From Betaproteobacteria bacterium (GTDB lineage: Bacteria > Pseudomonadota > Gammaproteobacteria > Burkholderiales > Casimicrobiaceae), in assembly GCA_013298145.1 (NCBI GenBank), contig JAAFJO010000001.1, forward strand, positions 186,001-250,000: a stretch of 64,000 bases of DNA, given 5' to 3'. This document shows, in pieces, positions 1 through 8,206 of the stretch. The position numbers and the translations under genes were made by a program. The stretch's first letter is position 1. Each line of letters opens with the position of its first letter. The notes under the pieces are model-generated. The model saw only the letters and a list, made by a program, of their open reading frames with translations. It searched no databases and was not told the origin of the DNA.

Positions 1-1
1 G

Positions 2-460
2 ACGCCCTGGCATCAAGACCAGCCGTACTACAACATCGATGGCCAACAAAACGTGTCGTTTTGGATTCCGGTTGATCCCGTGCCGCGCGAGAGCACGTTG
101 GAGTTTTTGAGCGGGTCGCATCTGGGCGGCTGGCTCATGCCGCGCACGTTCATGAGTAGCCAGGCCAAGTGGTTTCCGGAAGGTTCGCTCGAAGAATTGC
201 CCGATATGTCAAAGCCAGAAAACGCCTCCCGCGTGATCGGCTGGGCGCTCGAACCCGGCGATTGCGTCGCCTTTCACATGCTCACGCTACACGCCTCCGC
301 AGGCTCGATAGCGCGACGCCGCGTCTTCAGCGCCCGCTACATCGGCGACGACATCGTGCACGCGCCACGCGCCTGGAAAACTTCGCCGGAGTTTGCGGGG
401 TTACGGGATGAGTTGGCGTCTGGGGCGGTGATGGAGCATCCGTTGTTTCCCGTCGTTTGA
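2..460 (+). CDS. Phytanoyl-CoA dioxygenase family protein (C-terminal part)
   Basis: This is the C-terminal 152 residues of a gene that begins before the window; the frame is open from base 2. The fragment shows the Fe(II)/2-oxoglutarate oxygenase pattern: the HxD pair is in TPWHQDQP at its very start, a distal His is in LTLHAS (about fragment residue 100), and the nearby Arg-rich stretch RRRVFSARY can bind 2-oxoglutarate. The family (PhyH) hydroxylates acyl-CoAs or other small organic substrates in the cytoplasm. The substrate of this member cannot be read from the sequence. It is followed by about 460 bases of stacked repeats, so it probably ends its transcription unit. Confidence 0.8.
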   Translation, partial: TPWHQDQPYYNIDGQQNVSFWIPVDPVPRESTLEFLSGSHLGGWLMPRTFMSSQAKWFPEGSLEELPDMSKPENASRVIGWALEPGDCVAFHMLTLHASAGSIARRRVFSARYIGDDIVHAPRAWKTSPEFAGLRDELASGAVMEHPLFPVV

Positions 461-505
461 TGATCGCGTTTTTAGGCGATCAATTTTGCCGTTTGAAAAC
501 CCGTT

Positions 506-577
506 ATAGGCGACGGCTTGACGTCGCTTCTGGGCAACTCATTAACGCATCGAAGCGCGGTCAAGCCCGCGCCTACA
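506..577. repeat. Palindromic intergenic repeat, family A, copy 1
   Basis: The left arm (TAGGCGACGGCTTGACGTCGC) and right arm (GCGCGGTCAAGCCCGCGCCTA) are near-perfect inverted copies around an unconserved loop. The same arms occur at 13964-14041 and 27846-27948. The element can fold into a long hairpin and lies outside coding sequence. Confidence 0.8.
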
Positions 578-637
578 ACCTGCATCTAGCACCCTTGCTC
601 GCATAGCGCCTTGGAAAAAGAGTCGCGTCAGCTCGGC

Positions 638-747
638 GTAGGTCGGACACCCGAAGGGATTCCGACACATCCAAGTTCGCATAACGACACCGATTGAAAG
701 CCTACGGCGGTGGGTTACGAGTCGGATCCGCGAGCGATCCGACCTAC
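638..747. repeat. Palindromic repeat, GTAGGTCGGA type
   Basis: The element starts with GTAGGTCGGA and ends with the inverse, ATCCGACCTAC. A second internal palindrome (TCGGATCCGCGAGCGATCCGA) lies near its right end. It stands directly between two other repeat types in the 460-base gap. I see one copy in this window. Confidence 0.6.
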
Positions 748-791
748 CTCGCTGCGCCGGGATGACGCTTCTTGTGGGCTTACGAGGAGAT

Positions 792-864
792 GCAGGGTGG
801 GCACCCCGTGCCCACCATATGCTCCATTGCGAATCGATGGTGGCCAGAAGGTTGCCCACCCTAC
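792..864. repeat. Palindromic repeat, GTAGGGTGGGCA type
   Basis: GCAGGGTGGGCAC on the left is answered by TTGCCCACCCTAC on the right, with an inner GTGCCCACC. This is the third different palindrome in a row downstream of the dioxygenase gene. The rest of 461-920 holds no plausible gene. Confidence 0.6.
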
Positions 865-920
865 CGAGCCACCGGGCTTGCCGTTGCGTCTCGCCTCGAC
901 CGAGGGGTTACGAGTCACTG

Positions 921-1358
921 CTACAGCCCGACGTGTTCTCTAACGGCTGCGAAGACGATGCCGTTCTTCGTTCCACCGTCGTTCAAGTAACAACGGATCC
1001 CTTCGACTGTGGAGACACGGTTCAACCAAGCAACGCCGTCACTCAGGACGGCCTGAAGTAGAGCAGCGGATGGCTCCTTGTCTGCCACTGCGGAGACAAT
1101 TTCGTTCCAGGCTTCTTCCGTCGCAACAGTTTCGAGCCTCACCTGCACGTGGCATTTGTGCGCCGCTGGACTTGAATCCTGCCCTAGTTCTCGAATGTAC
1201 ACACCAAGGTTGATGTAAAGCCCTCCGCTACCCCACGGGTTCTTCTGGATATTAAGAACCTGAATCGTCTCCTCTCTGTCGCGCCACCAAGTCCGTGCCT
1301 TCTTGCGGAAGCCTTGGGTCTTCAGCGTCGGTGATATCGATGACTCAAGCGGAAGCAC
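921..1358 (-). CDS. DUF4304 domain protein
   Basis: A 145-residue protein matching the DUF4304 pattern: an N-terminal stretch around residues 14-25 (TQGFRKKARTWWR), a beta segment with VLNIQKNPWG, then GLYINLGVYI near residue 50. The C-terminal half is mixed alpha/beta with no recognisable catalytic motif. Proteins with this domain are small and cytoplasmic, of unknown function, often carried as single genes. The start is a GTG at 1358; an in-frame stop lies shortly upstream, so the length cannot grow much. It stands alone between the repeat cluster and folD, 30 bases from the folD stop. Confidence 0.7.
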   Translation of the reverse strand: MLPLESSISPTLKTQGFRKKARTWWRDREETIQVLNIQKNPWGSGGLYINLGVYIRELGQDSSPAAHKCHVQVRLETVATEEAWNEIVSAVADKEPSAALLQAVLSDGVAWLNRVSTVEGIRCYLNDGGTKNGIVFAAVREHVGL

Positions 1359-1388
1359 GTTCTGACTTCTAAGTTAAGTTATCGAACG

Positions 1389-2261
1389 TCACGCGCGAGG
1401 ACCGCTATCCGCCCGTGCCGCCACCAACGTATTCTGCAAAAGCATCGTAATCGTCATCGGCCCGACACCGCCCGGCACAGGCGTGATGTAGCTGGCGACT
1501 TCTTTGGCGCTTTCGAAATCGACGTCGCCCACGAGCCCACCGCCTTGTTCTATCGGGAGGCGGTTGATACCAACGTCTAACACGACTGCATCGGTTTTAA
1601 TCATGTTGCCCTGAATAAATCGGGGTCTGCCGACTGCGGCTACAAGGATATCTGCTTGCTTCGTGATCGCGGCCAAATCTTTCGTGCCGGAATGGCAAAT
1701 CGTGACGGTGGCGTTGGCGTGAAGGAGCAGTAGCGCCATCGGTTTGCCGACGATGTTGCTGCGCCCGACGACGACGGCGTGTTTGCCGCGCAAATCCTTC
1801 ATGCCGATATCGGCGAGCATTTCCATGCAGCCAGCGGGCGTGCAGGAGACGAAGCGCGGTTCGCCGATGGTGAGCGCGCCCACGTTTTCCGCATGAAAGC
1901 CATCCACGTCTTTATCGACGGAAATCGCTTCGAGCACTTTCTTTTCGTCGATCTGTTTCGGCAAGGGAAGCTGCACGAGGATGCCGTGAATGGTTGCATC
2001 GTTGTTGAGCGTTTCCACAACCGAGAGCAATTCCGCTTCGCTCGCCGTCGCCGGCATGCGGTGCATCACGCTTTTCATGCCGACTTTTTCACACGCCGCG
2101 ACTTTGTTTCGCACATACACCTGCGACGCGGGATCGTCACCCACGAGCACGACAGCAAGCCCCGGCGTGATGCCCTTGACTTTAAGCGCCGCGACCTCGT
2201 CGGCAATCCGTCCGCGCACTTTTTCGGCGAGTGCTTTGCCGTCGATGATTTTGGCTGTCAT
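1389..2261 (-). CDS. folD: Bifunctional methylene-THF dehydrogenase / methenyl-THF cyclohydrolase
   Basis: FolD interconverts 5,10-methylene-, methenyl- and 10-formyl-tetrahydrofolate in the cytoplasm with NADP. The 290 residues are the usual length. Family motifs are intact: [15 protein letters not shown] near residue 50 with the catalytic Tyr and Lys, QLPLP near residue 100, CTPAGC near 140, the nucleotide-binding [13 protein letters not shown] near 165, and [11 protein letters not shown] near the C-terminus. It is followed on the same strand by nothing related; upstream lies the cyclo-ligase gene, separated by a repeat. Its 10-formyl-THF product feeds PurH, and PurU can recover formate from the same pool. 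Confidence 0.97.
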   Translation of the reverse strand: MTAKIIDGKALAEKVRGRIADEVAALKVKGITPGLAVVLVGDDPASQVYVRNKVAACEKVGMKSVMHRMPATASEAELLSVVETLNNDATIHGILVQLPLPKQIDEKKVLEAISVDKDVDGFHAENVGALTIGEPRFVSCTPAGCMEMLADIGMKDLRGKHAVVVGRSNIVGKPMALLLLHANATVTICHSGTKDLAAITKQADILVAAVGRPRFIQGNMIKTDAVVLDVGINRLPIEQGGGLVGDVDFESAKEVASYITPVPGGVGPMTITMLLQNTLVAARADSGPRA

Positions 2262-2323
2262 GGCTTGGGTTCTTTTCTTTGGCGCGGATTACGCTGATTT
2301 CAGGGACTGACACAGAATTATTC

Positions 2324-2476
2324 TTGCCACAGATTTACACAGATGAACACAGATTACCCAGCGAGATGTTGACTGTGTCCGTTGAGCAATAGCGAGCCTT
2401 CGATTTACGAATGAGAGCACTTCCAAGTGGTCGAGCTCAATCTGTATCTGTGTTCATCTGTGTAAATCTGTGGCAA
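2324..2476. repeat. Palindromic repeat, family B, copy 1
   Basis: The left arm TTGCCACAGATTTACACAG, continuing ATGAACACAGAT, is inverted on the right as ATCTGTGTTCATCTGTG plus TAAATCTGTGGCAA. Other copies are at 7801-7893, 11232-11320 and 12871-12946. The right arm abuts the stop codon of the cyclo-ligase gene on the minus strand and could form an RNA hairpin there. Confidence 0.85.
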
Positions 2477-2481
2477 AGAAA

Positions 2482-3339
2482 CTAGGGCAATTGGGTTGCT
2501 TGCGAATCATTCGCGACCATCGGACTAGCGCTGCCCGGAGGCTCAGTCTGTTCTGGTGCGCCAGCAATCTCCGCTTTCACGTTCTCACCCGACGCGGGCG
2601 GGGCTTGGATCACGGGCGGATCGGGCACGTACGGATAAACGGTAAGCTCGGTGACGACCCAATGCATTTTGGCGTCGTGGGTTTCTTGCGGGAGCTGATC
2701 CGTGATCTGCGCTTCGTAGCAAATGCCGATTCGCGCGCAATTGTCAGCGAGCTTTGCGGAAAGGCGATCGTAATAGCCGCCTCCGCGCCCCAGCCGCGCG
2801 AGGCCCTTGGTGAACGCGAGCCCCGGATAAATCACGCAATCGATGTTGAGCGGCTCGGTGGGCGATGAGCGGGTGACGTCCGGCGCGCGGATGCCATGTT
2901 TGTGCGGGATCAGCGCGTCCAAGCTGCGCACGCGCCAGAGCGTCATCAAGCCTGCAACGTTGGTGATTTTTGGATAGGCAACGGCCTTACCGCGCTTCAT
3001 CAACTCTTTGGCGAGATCGTCGGTGGCCACTTCATGGCCATCACTCGCATACAGCAATACCGTCTTCGCCCGGTGAACATCCGGATGCTGGAAGAGTTTT
3101 TCGTTGATTCGACGCTCAGCGGCGCGGCGCTCTTTTTCCGAGAGCGCATCGCGCTTGGCAAGCACTTCCGCGCGCAGCGCTTTTTTCGAATGTTCCGACT
3201 CGGCGGGCGTTTCCGCCACAACAACGATGTCGGTTTGCACGGGCGGCGCGTCCTGCGGAATCACTTCGGGCGCTTCCGGCTCCGGCTCAAGCACGGGGGC
3301 AAACCTATAATCGTGATCTTGTTCAATCTCTGAGCTCAT
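2482..3339 (-). CDS. 5-formyltetrahydrofolate cyclo-ligase with added N- and C-terminal tails
   Basis: The enzyme closes 5-formyl-THF to 5,10-methenyl-THF with ATP. The core runs from about residue 50 (KKALRAEVLAKRDAL) to about 235 and holds the family signature GLARLGRGGGYYDR near residue 170. The 285 residues exceed the usual 180-200 because of two additions: an acidic, Pro/Glu-rich N-terminal tail of about 50 residues and a Pro/Ala-rich C-terminal tail of about 50. Neither tail resembles a known domain or signal peptide. A start nearer the core is possible, but I see no strong internal start. It is divergent from pepP with only 46 bases between starts, so the two promoters must overlap. 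Confidence 0.9.
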   Translation of the reverse strand: MSSEIEQDHDYRFAPVLEPEPEAPEVIPQDAPPVQTDIVVVAETPAESEHSKKALRAEVLAKRDALSEKERRAAERRINEKLFQHPDVHRAKTVLLYASDGHEVATDDLAKELMKRGKAVAYPKITNVAGLMTLWRVRSLDALIPHKHGIRAPDVTRSSPTEPLNIDCVIYPGLAFTKGLARLGRGGGYYDRLSAKLADNCARIGICYEAQITDQLPQETHDAKMHWVVTELTVYPYVPDPPVIQAPPASGENVKAEIAGAPEQTEPPGSASPMVANDSQATQLP

Positions 3340-3385
3340 CGCAGTATTTTGTCATTTGCTGCGCTGACTTTCTGGAGCATTACAG

Positions 3386-4708
3386 ATGAATGCCGCTGTT
3401 GAAGTGTCCCCCTACGTAAACCGCCGCGAGCGTTTGTTTGCCTCCATCGGCGACGGCGTTGCAGTGATCCCTACTGCGCCAGAGCTCGCGCGTAACCGCG
3501 ATACCGATTATTTGTATCGCCACGATAGCTATTTTTATTACCTCACCGGTTTTCGCGAGCCGCAATCCGTATTGGTATTGCTCGGCGGCGCTGAGCGGAA
3601 ATCGATTCTGTTTTGCCGTTCAAAAGACGAAACGCGCGAAATTTGGGATGGCTTTCGCTACGGTCCTGATGCGGCGCGCGAGATTTTTGGTTTCGATGAG
3701 GCCCATCCCATCGAAAAATTCGACGAGCTGCTGCCCGACTACCTTAAAAATCGCGGCACGCTCTATGCACCGCTCGCGCTAGGTACGACCAACGCAACAG
3801 CGTTTGAAGCGACGCTCAATAAGGCGATCAACGCCGTGCGCGGCATGACGCGCGCTGGGTTTTCGGCCCCCGATTCGCTAGTGAACGTTTATAAGCTCAT
3901 CGATGAAATGCGCCTCATCAAGGATGCGCATGAAATCGCCATCATGCGGCGCTCAGGCGAGATCGCTTCGCTCGCGCACACTCGTGCCATGCGCACGGCG
4001 CGTCCGGGGCAATACGAATATCACGTTGAAGCTGAGATCGCTCACGAGTTTATTCGCCACGGCGCACGCACCCCCGCATACAACCACATCATCGCGAGCG
4101 GCCCCAACGCCTGCGTATTGCACTACAACGATTCGACGCGCCAGATGCGCGACGGCGATTTGCTCCTGATTGATGCGGGCTGCGAGTACGAAGGCTACGC
4201 CAGTGACATCACGCGCACCTTTCCAGTGAATGGCAAATTCACGGGGCCGCAGAAGGACGTGTACGAAGCCGTACTCAAAGCGCAATACGCCTGCATGGAC
4301 GTACTTAAAGCGGGCAATGCCTTCCACAAGTATCACGATGTCGCCACCGAATCGCTCGCGCAATCGATGATCGATTTGGGTTTGCTCAAGGGCTCGCTCG
4401 CGCAAGTGCTTGAAGAGAAAACCTACATGCAGTTCTACATGCACCGCGCGGGCCACTGGATCGGCATGGATGTGCATGATGCGGGCGCGTATCGCATCAA
4501 CGGCGAATCGCAAGTGTTGAAGCCGGGCATGGTGGTCACCAATGAGCCAGGCCTCTACATTCGACCTGCTGCGAATGTGCCCGAGCATTTCTGGAATATC
4601 GGCGTGCGCATTGAGGACGATGTGCTGATTACCGCAAACGGCAACGAAAATCTCACGATCACCACACCGAAGACAGTGTCGGAGGTTGAGGCGGCGTGCA
4701 CACGTTAA
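3386..4708 (+). CDS. pepP: Xaa-Pro aminopeptidase P
   Basis: A cytoplasmic dinuclear metallopeptidase (M24B, pita-bread fold) that removes the N-terminal residue before proline. The 440 residues match the family. An N-terminal creatinase-like domain covers about residues 8-170. All five metal ligands are present: D263 and D274 (LIDAG, SDITRT), H357 (RAGHWIG), E387 (NEPGLYI) and E410 (RIEDDVL). The ATG has TGGAGC eight bases before it. pepP heads a group with ubiH, an arrangement also known from enterics, but here a grpB-type gene is inserted between them. Confidence 0.96.
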   Translation: MNAAVEVSPYVNRRERLFASIGDGVAVIPTAPELARNRDTDYLYRHDSYFYYLTGFREPQSVLVLLGGAERKSILFCRSKDETREIWDGFRYGPDAAREIFGFDEAHPIEKFDELLPDYLKNRGTLYAPLALGTTNATAFEATLNKAINAVRGMTRAGFSAPDSLVNVYKLIDEMRLIKDAHEIAIMRRSGEIASLAHTRAMRTARPGQYEYHVEAEIAHEFIRHGARTPAYNHIIASGPNACVLHYNDSTRQMRDGDLLLIDAGCEYEGYASDITRTFPVNGKFTGPQKDVYEAVLKAQYACMDVLKAGNAFHKYHDVATESLAQSMIDLGLLKGSLAQVLEEKTYMQFYMHRAGHWIGMDVHDAGAYRINGESQVLKPGMVVTNEPGLYIRPAANVPEHFWNIGVRIEDDVLITANGNENLTITTPKTVSEVEAACTR

Positions 4709-5246
4709 GTTAGTAGACGTTCCGTTGAGTGCCGTTCGCGTGGTTGCGCCAGATCCAGATTGGTCTGCGCGTTTTCTCGATGAAGCCGCTCACATTCGAG
4801 CGGCGTTGCGTAGCCACAGCATAGAAGTGCTCCACATCGGCAGTACATCGATCAGGGGAATCTACGCAAAGCCAGTGATCGATATGCTGTTGCTTGTCGA
4901 TCAGATTTCGGTGGTCGACGAAGCAAGCAGCGCGCTTGTGCAACTTGGCTATGAAGCACTAGGCGAATTCGGAATTTCCGGACGCCGCTACTTTCGCAAG
5001 GACGGCGCAGACGGAACTCGCACCCATCAACTGCATTCATTTGTTCGCGGAAGCGACGACGCAAAACGGCATCTCGCGTTTCGTGACTACATGAACTGTC
5101 ACCCAAGCATTGCGCAAGAATACAGTGCACTGAAACAAAGACTCGCAGCAGTATTCCCCGCAGATATGACCTCGTACATGGATGGAAAAGATGTTTTCAT
5201 CAAGTTCCACCAAGCGCGGGCAATGCTGGAGTACACCACCGCATGA
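4686..5246 (+). CDS. GrpB family protein (UPF0157, nucleotidyltransferase-like)
   Basis: Motifs of the GrpB/UPF0157 family are clear: VVAPDPDWSARF near residue 20, LHIGSTSIRGIYAKPVIDM near 50-68, and the C-terminal YSALKQRLA / KDVFIKFH region. The fold is nucleotidyltransferase-like, but the reaction is unknown. The start is unclear: the longest reading begins at a TTG that overlaps pepP by 23 bases, with GGAGG immediately before it, which is closer than normal; in-frame TTG or GTG codons around 4734-4740 are alternatives. The stop overlaps the ubiH start as ATGA, so translation is probably coupled. Confidence 0.85.
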   Translation: MRRRAHVKLVDVPLSAVRVVAPDPDWSARFLDEAAHIRAALRSHSIEVLHIGSTSIRGIYAKPVIDMLLLVDQISVVDEASSALVQLGYEALGEFGISGRRYFRKDGADGTRTHQLHSFVRGSDDAKRHLAFRDYMNCHPSIAQEYSALKQRLAAVFPADMTSYMDGKDVFIKFHQARAMLEYTTA

Positions 5247-6415
5247 AAACACTCATCGTTGGCGGCGGACCGGTGGGCTTGGCAACCGCGCTCGCACTGA
5301 GTCAAGCGCACGCGGGTGGCGAGATCACGGTGCTCGAAGCGTCGCCGCGTGAAAAGCAAATCAATAGTGATCGCAACATTGCGCTCTCGCTCGCATCCTG
5401 GCGTTTTCTTGAGCGGATCGGCGTTAAAACAGCCGAGCTGATCTCCAATCACGGCACAGAAATTCGCACCGTTGAAGTCACGCAACAAGGCGCGTTCGGT
5501 TGGCTCAAACTCGATGCGAAAGAGTTGGGGGAGTCTGCATTAGGTGCAGCCGTTCCGTATCCCTATCTCAAATCGGCGCTCGATGATGCAGTTGTCGCGC
5601 GCGGTATTCATGTGTTGTGGAATGCAGAGGCTACGCTCGTAGCGCTTGAGGGCGCACGAGCACGCGTGTCGCTTGCAACGGGTGAGTCTTTAGTCGCTGA
5701 TTGCGTCGCGTTGGCTGACGGCTCCAAAGCCTCTGCCGATTCGATGATGCCCGAATTCAAATCATTCGAGCGGAGCAGTGGGCAAATTGCAGTGATTGCA
5801 AGAGTGCGCGCCACGAAACCCACGCACAATGTGGCGTACGAACGGTTCACCTCGGGCGGCGCGCTCGCACTCATTCCCCGCGCGGCGGACGCGGGTGTCC
5901 CCGAATGGACTCTCGTTTGGGCGCGCGATCAGGCGGACGCTGAGCGACTGCTCGCCCTTGACGATACAAGCTTTTGCGAATCGATCAACGCTGCGTTCGG
6001 CGGAGCGATGGGCGCACTGACTGTCGCATCGAAGCGCACGTCATATCAGCTGGTGTGGCGATTCGTTGAGCCACGTGTTCATGGCCCAGTCGTCGCTGTT
6101 GGCAATGCGGCGCAGGCGCTGCATCCGGTTGCAGCGCAAGGGCTTAATTTGGGACTGCGTGACGCAGACGATTTAGCGAACGCGCTGCAAAATAACAATC
6201 ATCGTAGCGAGCAGGAATCAATCACGTCGGCGCTTTCGCGATTTGCACGATCCCGCGCAATAGACCGCGTTGCCACGTTTGGATTTTCGGGTGTACTCGC
6301 GTATGGGTTTGATCGCGGCGGATGGCTGCTGGATGCGCCGCGTGGACTCGGCTTGATGGCGTTGCAAATGTTGCCGCCCGCAAAGCGCGAATTGCTTCGT
6401 CGGATGGCGTTTTAG
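5243..6415 (+). CDS. ubiH: FAD-dependent ubiquinone biosynthesis hydroxylase (UbiH/UbiF/VisC family)
   Basis: A class A flavoprotein monooxygenase that hydroxylates the ring of ubiquinone precursors, probably at the inner membrane surface. The N-terminal dinucleotide motif is IVGGGPVGLATALAL (residues 5-19), a middle motif is ALADGSKAS near residue 155, and the second FAD motif VGNAAQALHPVAAQGLNLG lies near 285-303. The 390 residues are normal. Which ring position it acts on (UbiH, UbiI or UbiF type) cannot be settled from sequence alone, so the symbol is tentative. It is coupled to the gene before it by ATGA overlap. Confidence 0.88.
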   Translation: MKTLIVGGGPVGLATALALSQAHAGGEITVLEASPREKQINSDRNIALSLASWRFLERIGVKTAELISNHGTEIRTVEVTQQGAFGWLKLDAKELGESALGAAVPYPYLKSALDDAVVARGIHVLWNAEATLVALEGARARVSLATGESLVADCVALADGSKASADSMMPEFKSFERSSGQIAVIARVRATKPTHNVAYERFTSGGALALIPRAADAGVPEWTLVWARDQADAERLLALDDTSFCESINAAFGGAMGALTVASKRTSYQLVWRFVEPRVHGPVVAVGNAAQALHPVAAQGLNLGLRDADDLANALQNNNHRSEQESITSALSRFARSRAIDRVATFGFSGVLAYGFDRGGWLLDAPRGLGLMALQMLPPAKRELLRRMAF

Positions 6416-6418
6416 TCA

Positions 6419-6440
6419 ACGATAGCTTCTCCGCTATCGT
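6419..6440 (+). terminator. Hairpin just after ubiH
   Basis: ACGATAGC and GCTATCGT form an 8-base stem with a 6-base loop, three bases after the ubiH stop. No T-run follows, so factor-independent termination is doubtful; it may only protect the 3-prime end. Confidence 0.45.
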
Positions 6441-6452
6441 CCAAATTGAGTT

Positions 6453-6540
6453 CGGGCAAGCGAGAAATAAGTTACTTTTTCAAAGTAAATACTTTTTTCA
6501 CGCCAGCCCCAATAAATAATGGGCTAATTAGCATAAGCTT
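6453..6540. repeat. AT-rich palindromic repeat, family F, copy 1
   Basis: The element opens with GGGCAAGCG, has an AT-rich middle and ends with GCCCCAATAAATAATGGGCT. Related elements with GGCTAGC or CTTGCCC cores lie at 13839, 30097, 55671 and 60920. It fills much of the 355-base gap between ubiH and dusB; the rest of the gap holds no gene I can support. Confidence 0.5.
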
Positions 6541-6716
6541 TTAACCAAAACTGACTGTTATCCAGCTGCCCCCAGCAGCGAAGCGACACAACGCTTGAAC
6601 GCGACACGTCGGGTTCCGTTTCATAGGGCGTTTGTTGCGAAATTGCATCACGGCGGTGCGAAAGAAATAAAAAGATTGCACGTCGCCGCTGCTTAATTTT
6701 CGTGCATCGAGATCGC

Positions 6717-6722
6717 TATAAT
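6717..6722 (+). promoter_or_regulatory. Possible sigma-70 -10 box of dusB-fis-purH
   Basis: A perfect TATAAT stands 48 bases before the dusB ATG. No good TTGACA lies 17 bases upstream (the place is TTAATT), so the promoter would be weak at -35 or depend on an activator. Confidence 0.45.
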
Positions 6723-6770
6723 CGTGTCTCTTCCCTTGCCAATCCCCCCAAACTTTTTTCTCTGCACACA

Positions 6771-7796
6771 ATGTTGCGCATCGGCCCCTATTCCCTCAAA
6801 AATCGGCTCGTGATCGCGCCGATGGCTGGGGTCACCGATCGCCCGTTCCGCAAACTGTGTCGCGAATTTGGGGCGGGGCATGCAGTCAGCGAGATGCTCG
6901 CGTCGCGTCCTGAGCTTTGGCAAACGCCGAAATCGATGTGGCGGATGGATTTTTCGCATGAGGCGGCTCCCATCGCCGCGCAAATCGCGGGCAGCGATCC
7001 GTTGATGATGGCCGAGGCCGCTCGCTTTAATGTGTCGCGCGGCGCCCAGATCATCGATATCAACATGGGTTGCCCGAAGAAAAAGGTTTGCAAGGTGGAT
7101 GCAGGCTCCGCGCTTTTGCGCAACGAAGCGCTGGTTCAATCAATTCTCGAAGCGGTGGTAAACGCCGTTGATGTGCCGGTGACCTTGAAAACACGTACCG
7201 GCTGGAGCCGTGAGCACAACAACGCCGTTCGCATCGCACAAATCGCAGAAAACGCCGGGATCGCCGCGCTCACGCTGCACGGCCGCACACGCGCCTGCGG
7301 GTTCGACGATGGCACCGTGGAATACGAGAGCATCAAGGCGGTGAAGGCATCGGTATCGATTCCGGTGGTTGCCAATGGCGACATCGACTCGCCGCAAAAG
7401 GCGAAGGCGGTGCTCGATTACACGAAGGCAGACGCAGTGATGATTGGTCGCGCCGCGCAAGGCCGCCCGTGGATATTTCGCGATACGCAACACTATTTCG
7501 ATCACGGCGAGTTACCGCCCGCCCCTGAAACGCGTGAAGTAATGAGCGCGCTTCTGAGCCATCTTCACGATCACTACGCACTTTACGGCGAATACACCGG
7601 CGTGCGTAGCGCACGAAAACACATTGGTTGGTACACCGAAACTTTGCCCGGCGGCGAGGATTTCCGCGATCAACTCAATAGGATTGAATCAACCGCTGCG
7701 CAGTTCGCGGCAGTTGAATCCTATTTCTCGCAATTGGCAGGCGCGTATGAGCGGTTGCCAGTTGCACAATACTCAATGAACGAGGTGTTGCACTGA
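6771..7796 (+). CDS. dusB: tRNA-dihydrouridine synthase B
   Basis: An FMN enzyme that reduces a uridine in the tRNA D-loop with NADPH. It shows LVIAPMAGVTDRPFR near residue 15, the active-site Cys in NMGCPKKKVCKVDAG near residue 98, NGDIDSP near 203 and the phosphate-binding MIGRAAQGRPWIF near 225. I chose the ATG at 6771 (MLRIGPYSLKN), since the frame extends upstream only through non-conserved sequence and the -10 box. The 341 residues are normal. It precedes fis, as in many proteobacteria where dusB and fis are cotranscribed, although here a family B repeat separates them. Confidence 0.95.
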   Translation: MLRIGPYSLKNRLVIAPMAGVTDRPFRKLCREFGAGHAVSEMLASRPELWQTPKSMWRMDFSHEAAPIAAQIAGSDPLMMAEAARFNVSRGAQIIDINMGCPKKKVCKVDAGSALLRNEALVQSILEAVVNAVDVPVTLKTRTGWSREHNNAVRIAQIAENAGIAALTLHGRTRACGFDDGTVEYESIKAVKASVSIPVVANGDIDSPQKAKAVLDYTKADAVMIGRAAQGRPWIFRDTQHYFDHGELPPAPETREVMSALLSHLHDHYALYGEYTGVRSARKHIGWYTETLPGGEDFRDQLNRIESTAAQFAAVESYFSQLAGAYERLPVAQYSMNEVLH

Positions 7797-7800
7797 ATTT

Positions 7801-7893
7801 TTGCCACAGATTTCACAGCTGAACACAGATAAATAAGCGGCGTTTGCGACGATCAAACGCCCATCTGTGTAAATCTGTGTTCATCTGTGGCAA
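7801..7893. repeat. Palindromic repeat, family B, copy 2
   Basis: TTGCCACAGATTTCACAG on the left is inverted on the right as TCTGTGTTCATCTGTGGCAA. It lies between dusB and fis, inside what is normally a single transcript, so the hairpin could set the ratio of the two. Confidence 0.85.
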
Positions 7894-7945
7894 TAAGTCC
7901 GGCGCGACTCGCGAGCAAATCAGATACAGCCACTAGAAGAACTCT

Positions 7946-8206
7946 ATGAAGAAGCCCAAACTAAACGGCCAAGCGGCCATCGCCGAAGCGGTCACCCATT
8001 CGCTCGACGAATACATCTCAAAGATGGACGGCCTGCCGATTGACAACTTGCACGATCTGGTCGTCGGATGCGTTGAAAAAACGCTCATTGAAGACGTGAT
8101 GAAGCGCACCAAGAGCAATCAATCCGAAGCGGCGGTGATGCTTGGCATCAATCGCAATACGCTTCGCGCCAAACTCGACAAATACAAAATCAAACTGCCG
8201 TCATGA
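7946..8206 (+). CDS. fis: Fis family nucleoid / regulatory protein
   Basis: A short (86-residue) DNA-binding protein with the Fis C-terminal helix-turn-helix: [20 protein letters not shown] covers residues 58-77 and is nearly the family consensus. The N-terminal part (residues 10-50) would form the dimer core. It is shorter than the enteric protein of 98 residues, as is usual in beta-proteobacteria. It lies after dusB and overlaps purH by ATGA, so purH translation is probably coupled. The frequent dusB-fis-purH order supports the assignment. Confidence 0.93.
   Translation: MKKPKLNGQAAIAEAVTHSLDEYISKMDGLPIDNLHDLVVGCVEKTLIEDVMKRTKSNQSEAAVMLGINRNTLRAKLDKYKIKLPS

Noticed and set aside
506..864. 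A CRISPR array or tandem repeat array
   Set aside because: The three elements are different palindromes of irregular length, with no regular repeat-spacer spacing and no cas gene near.
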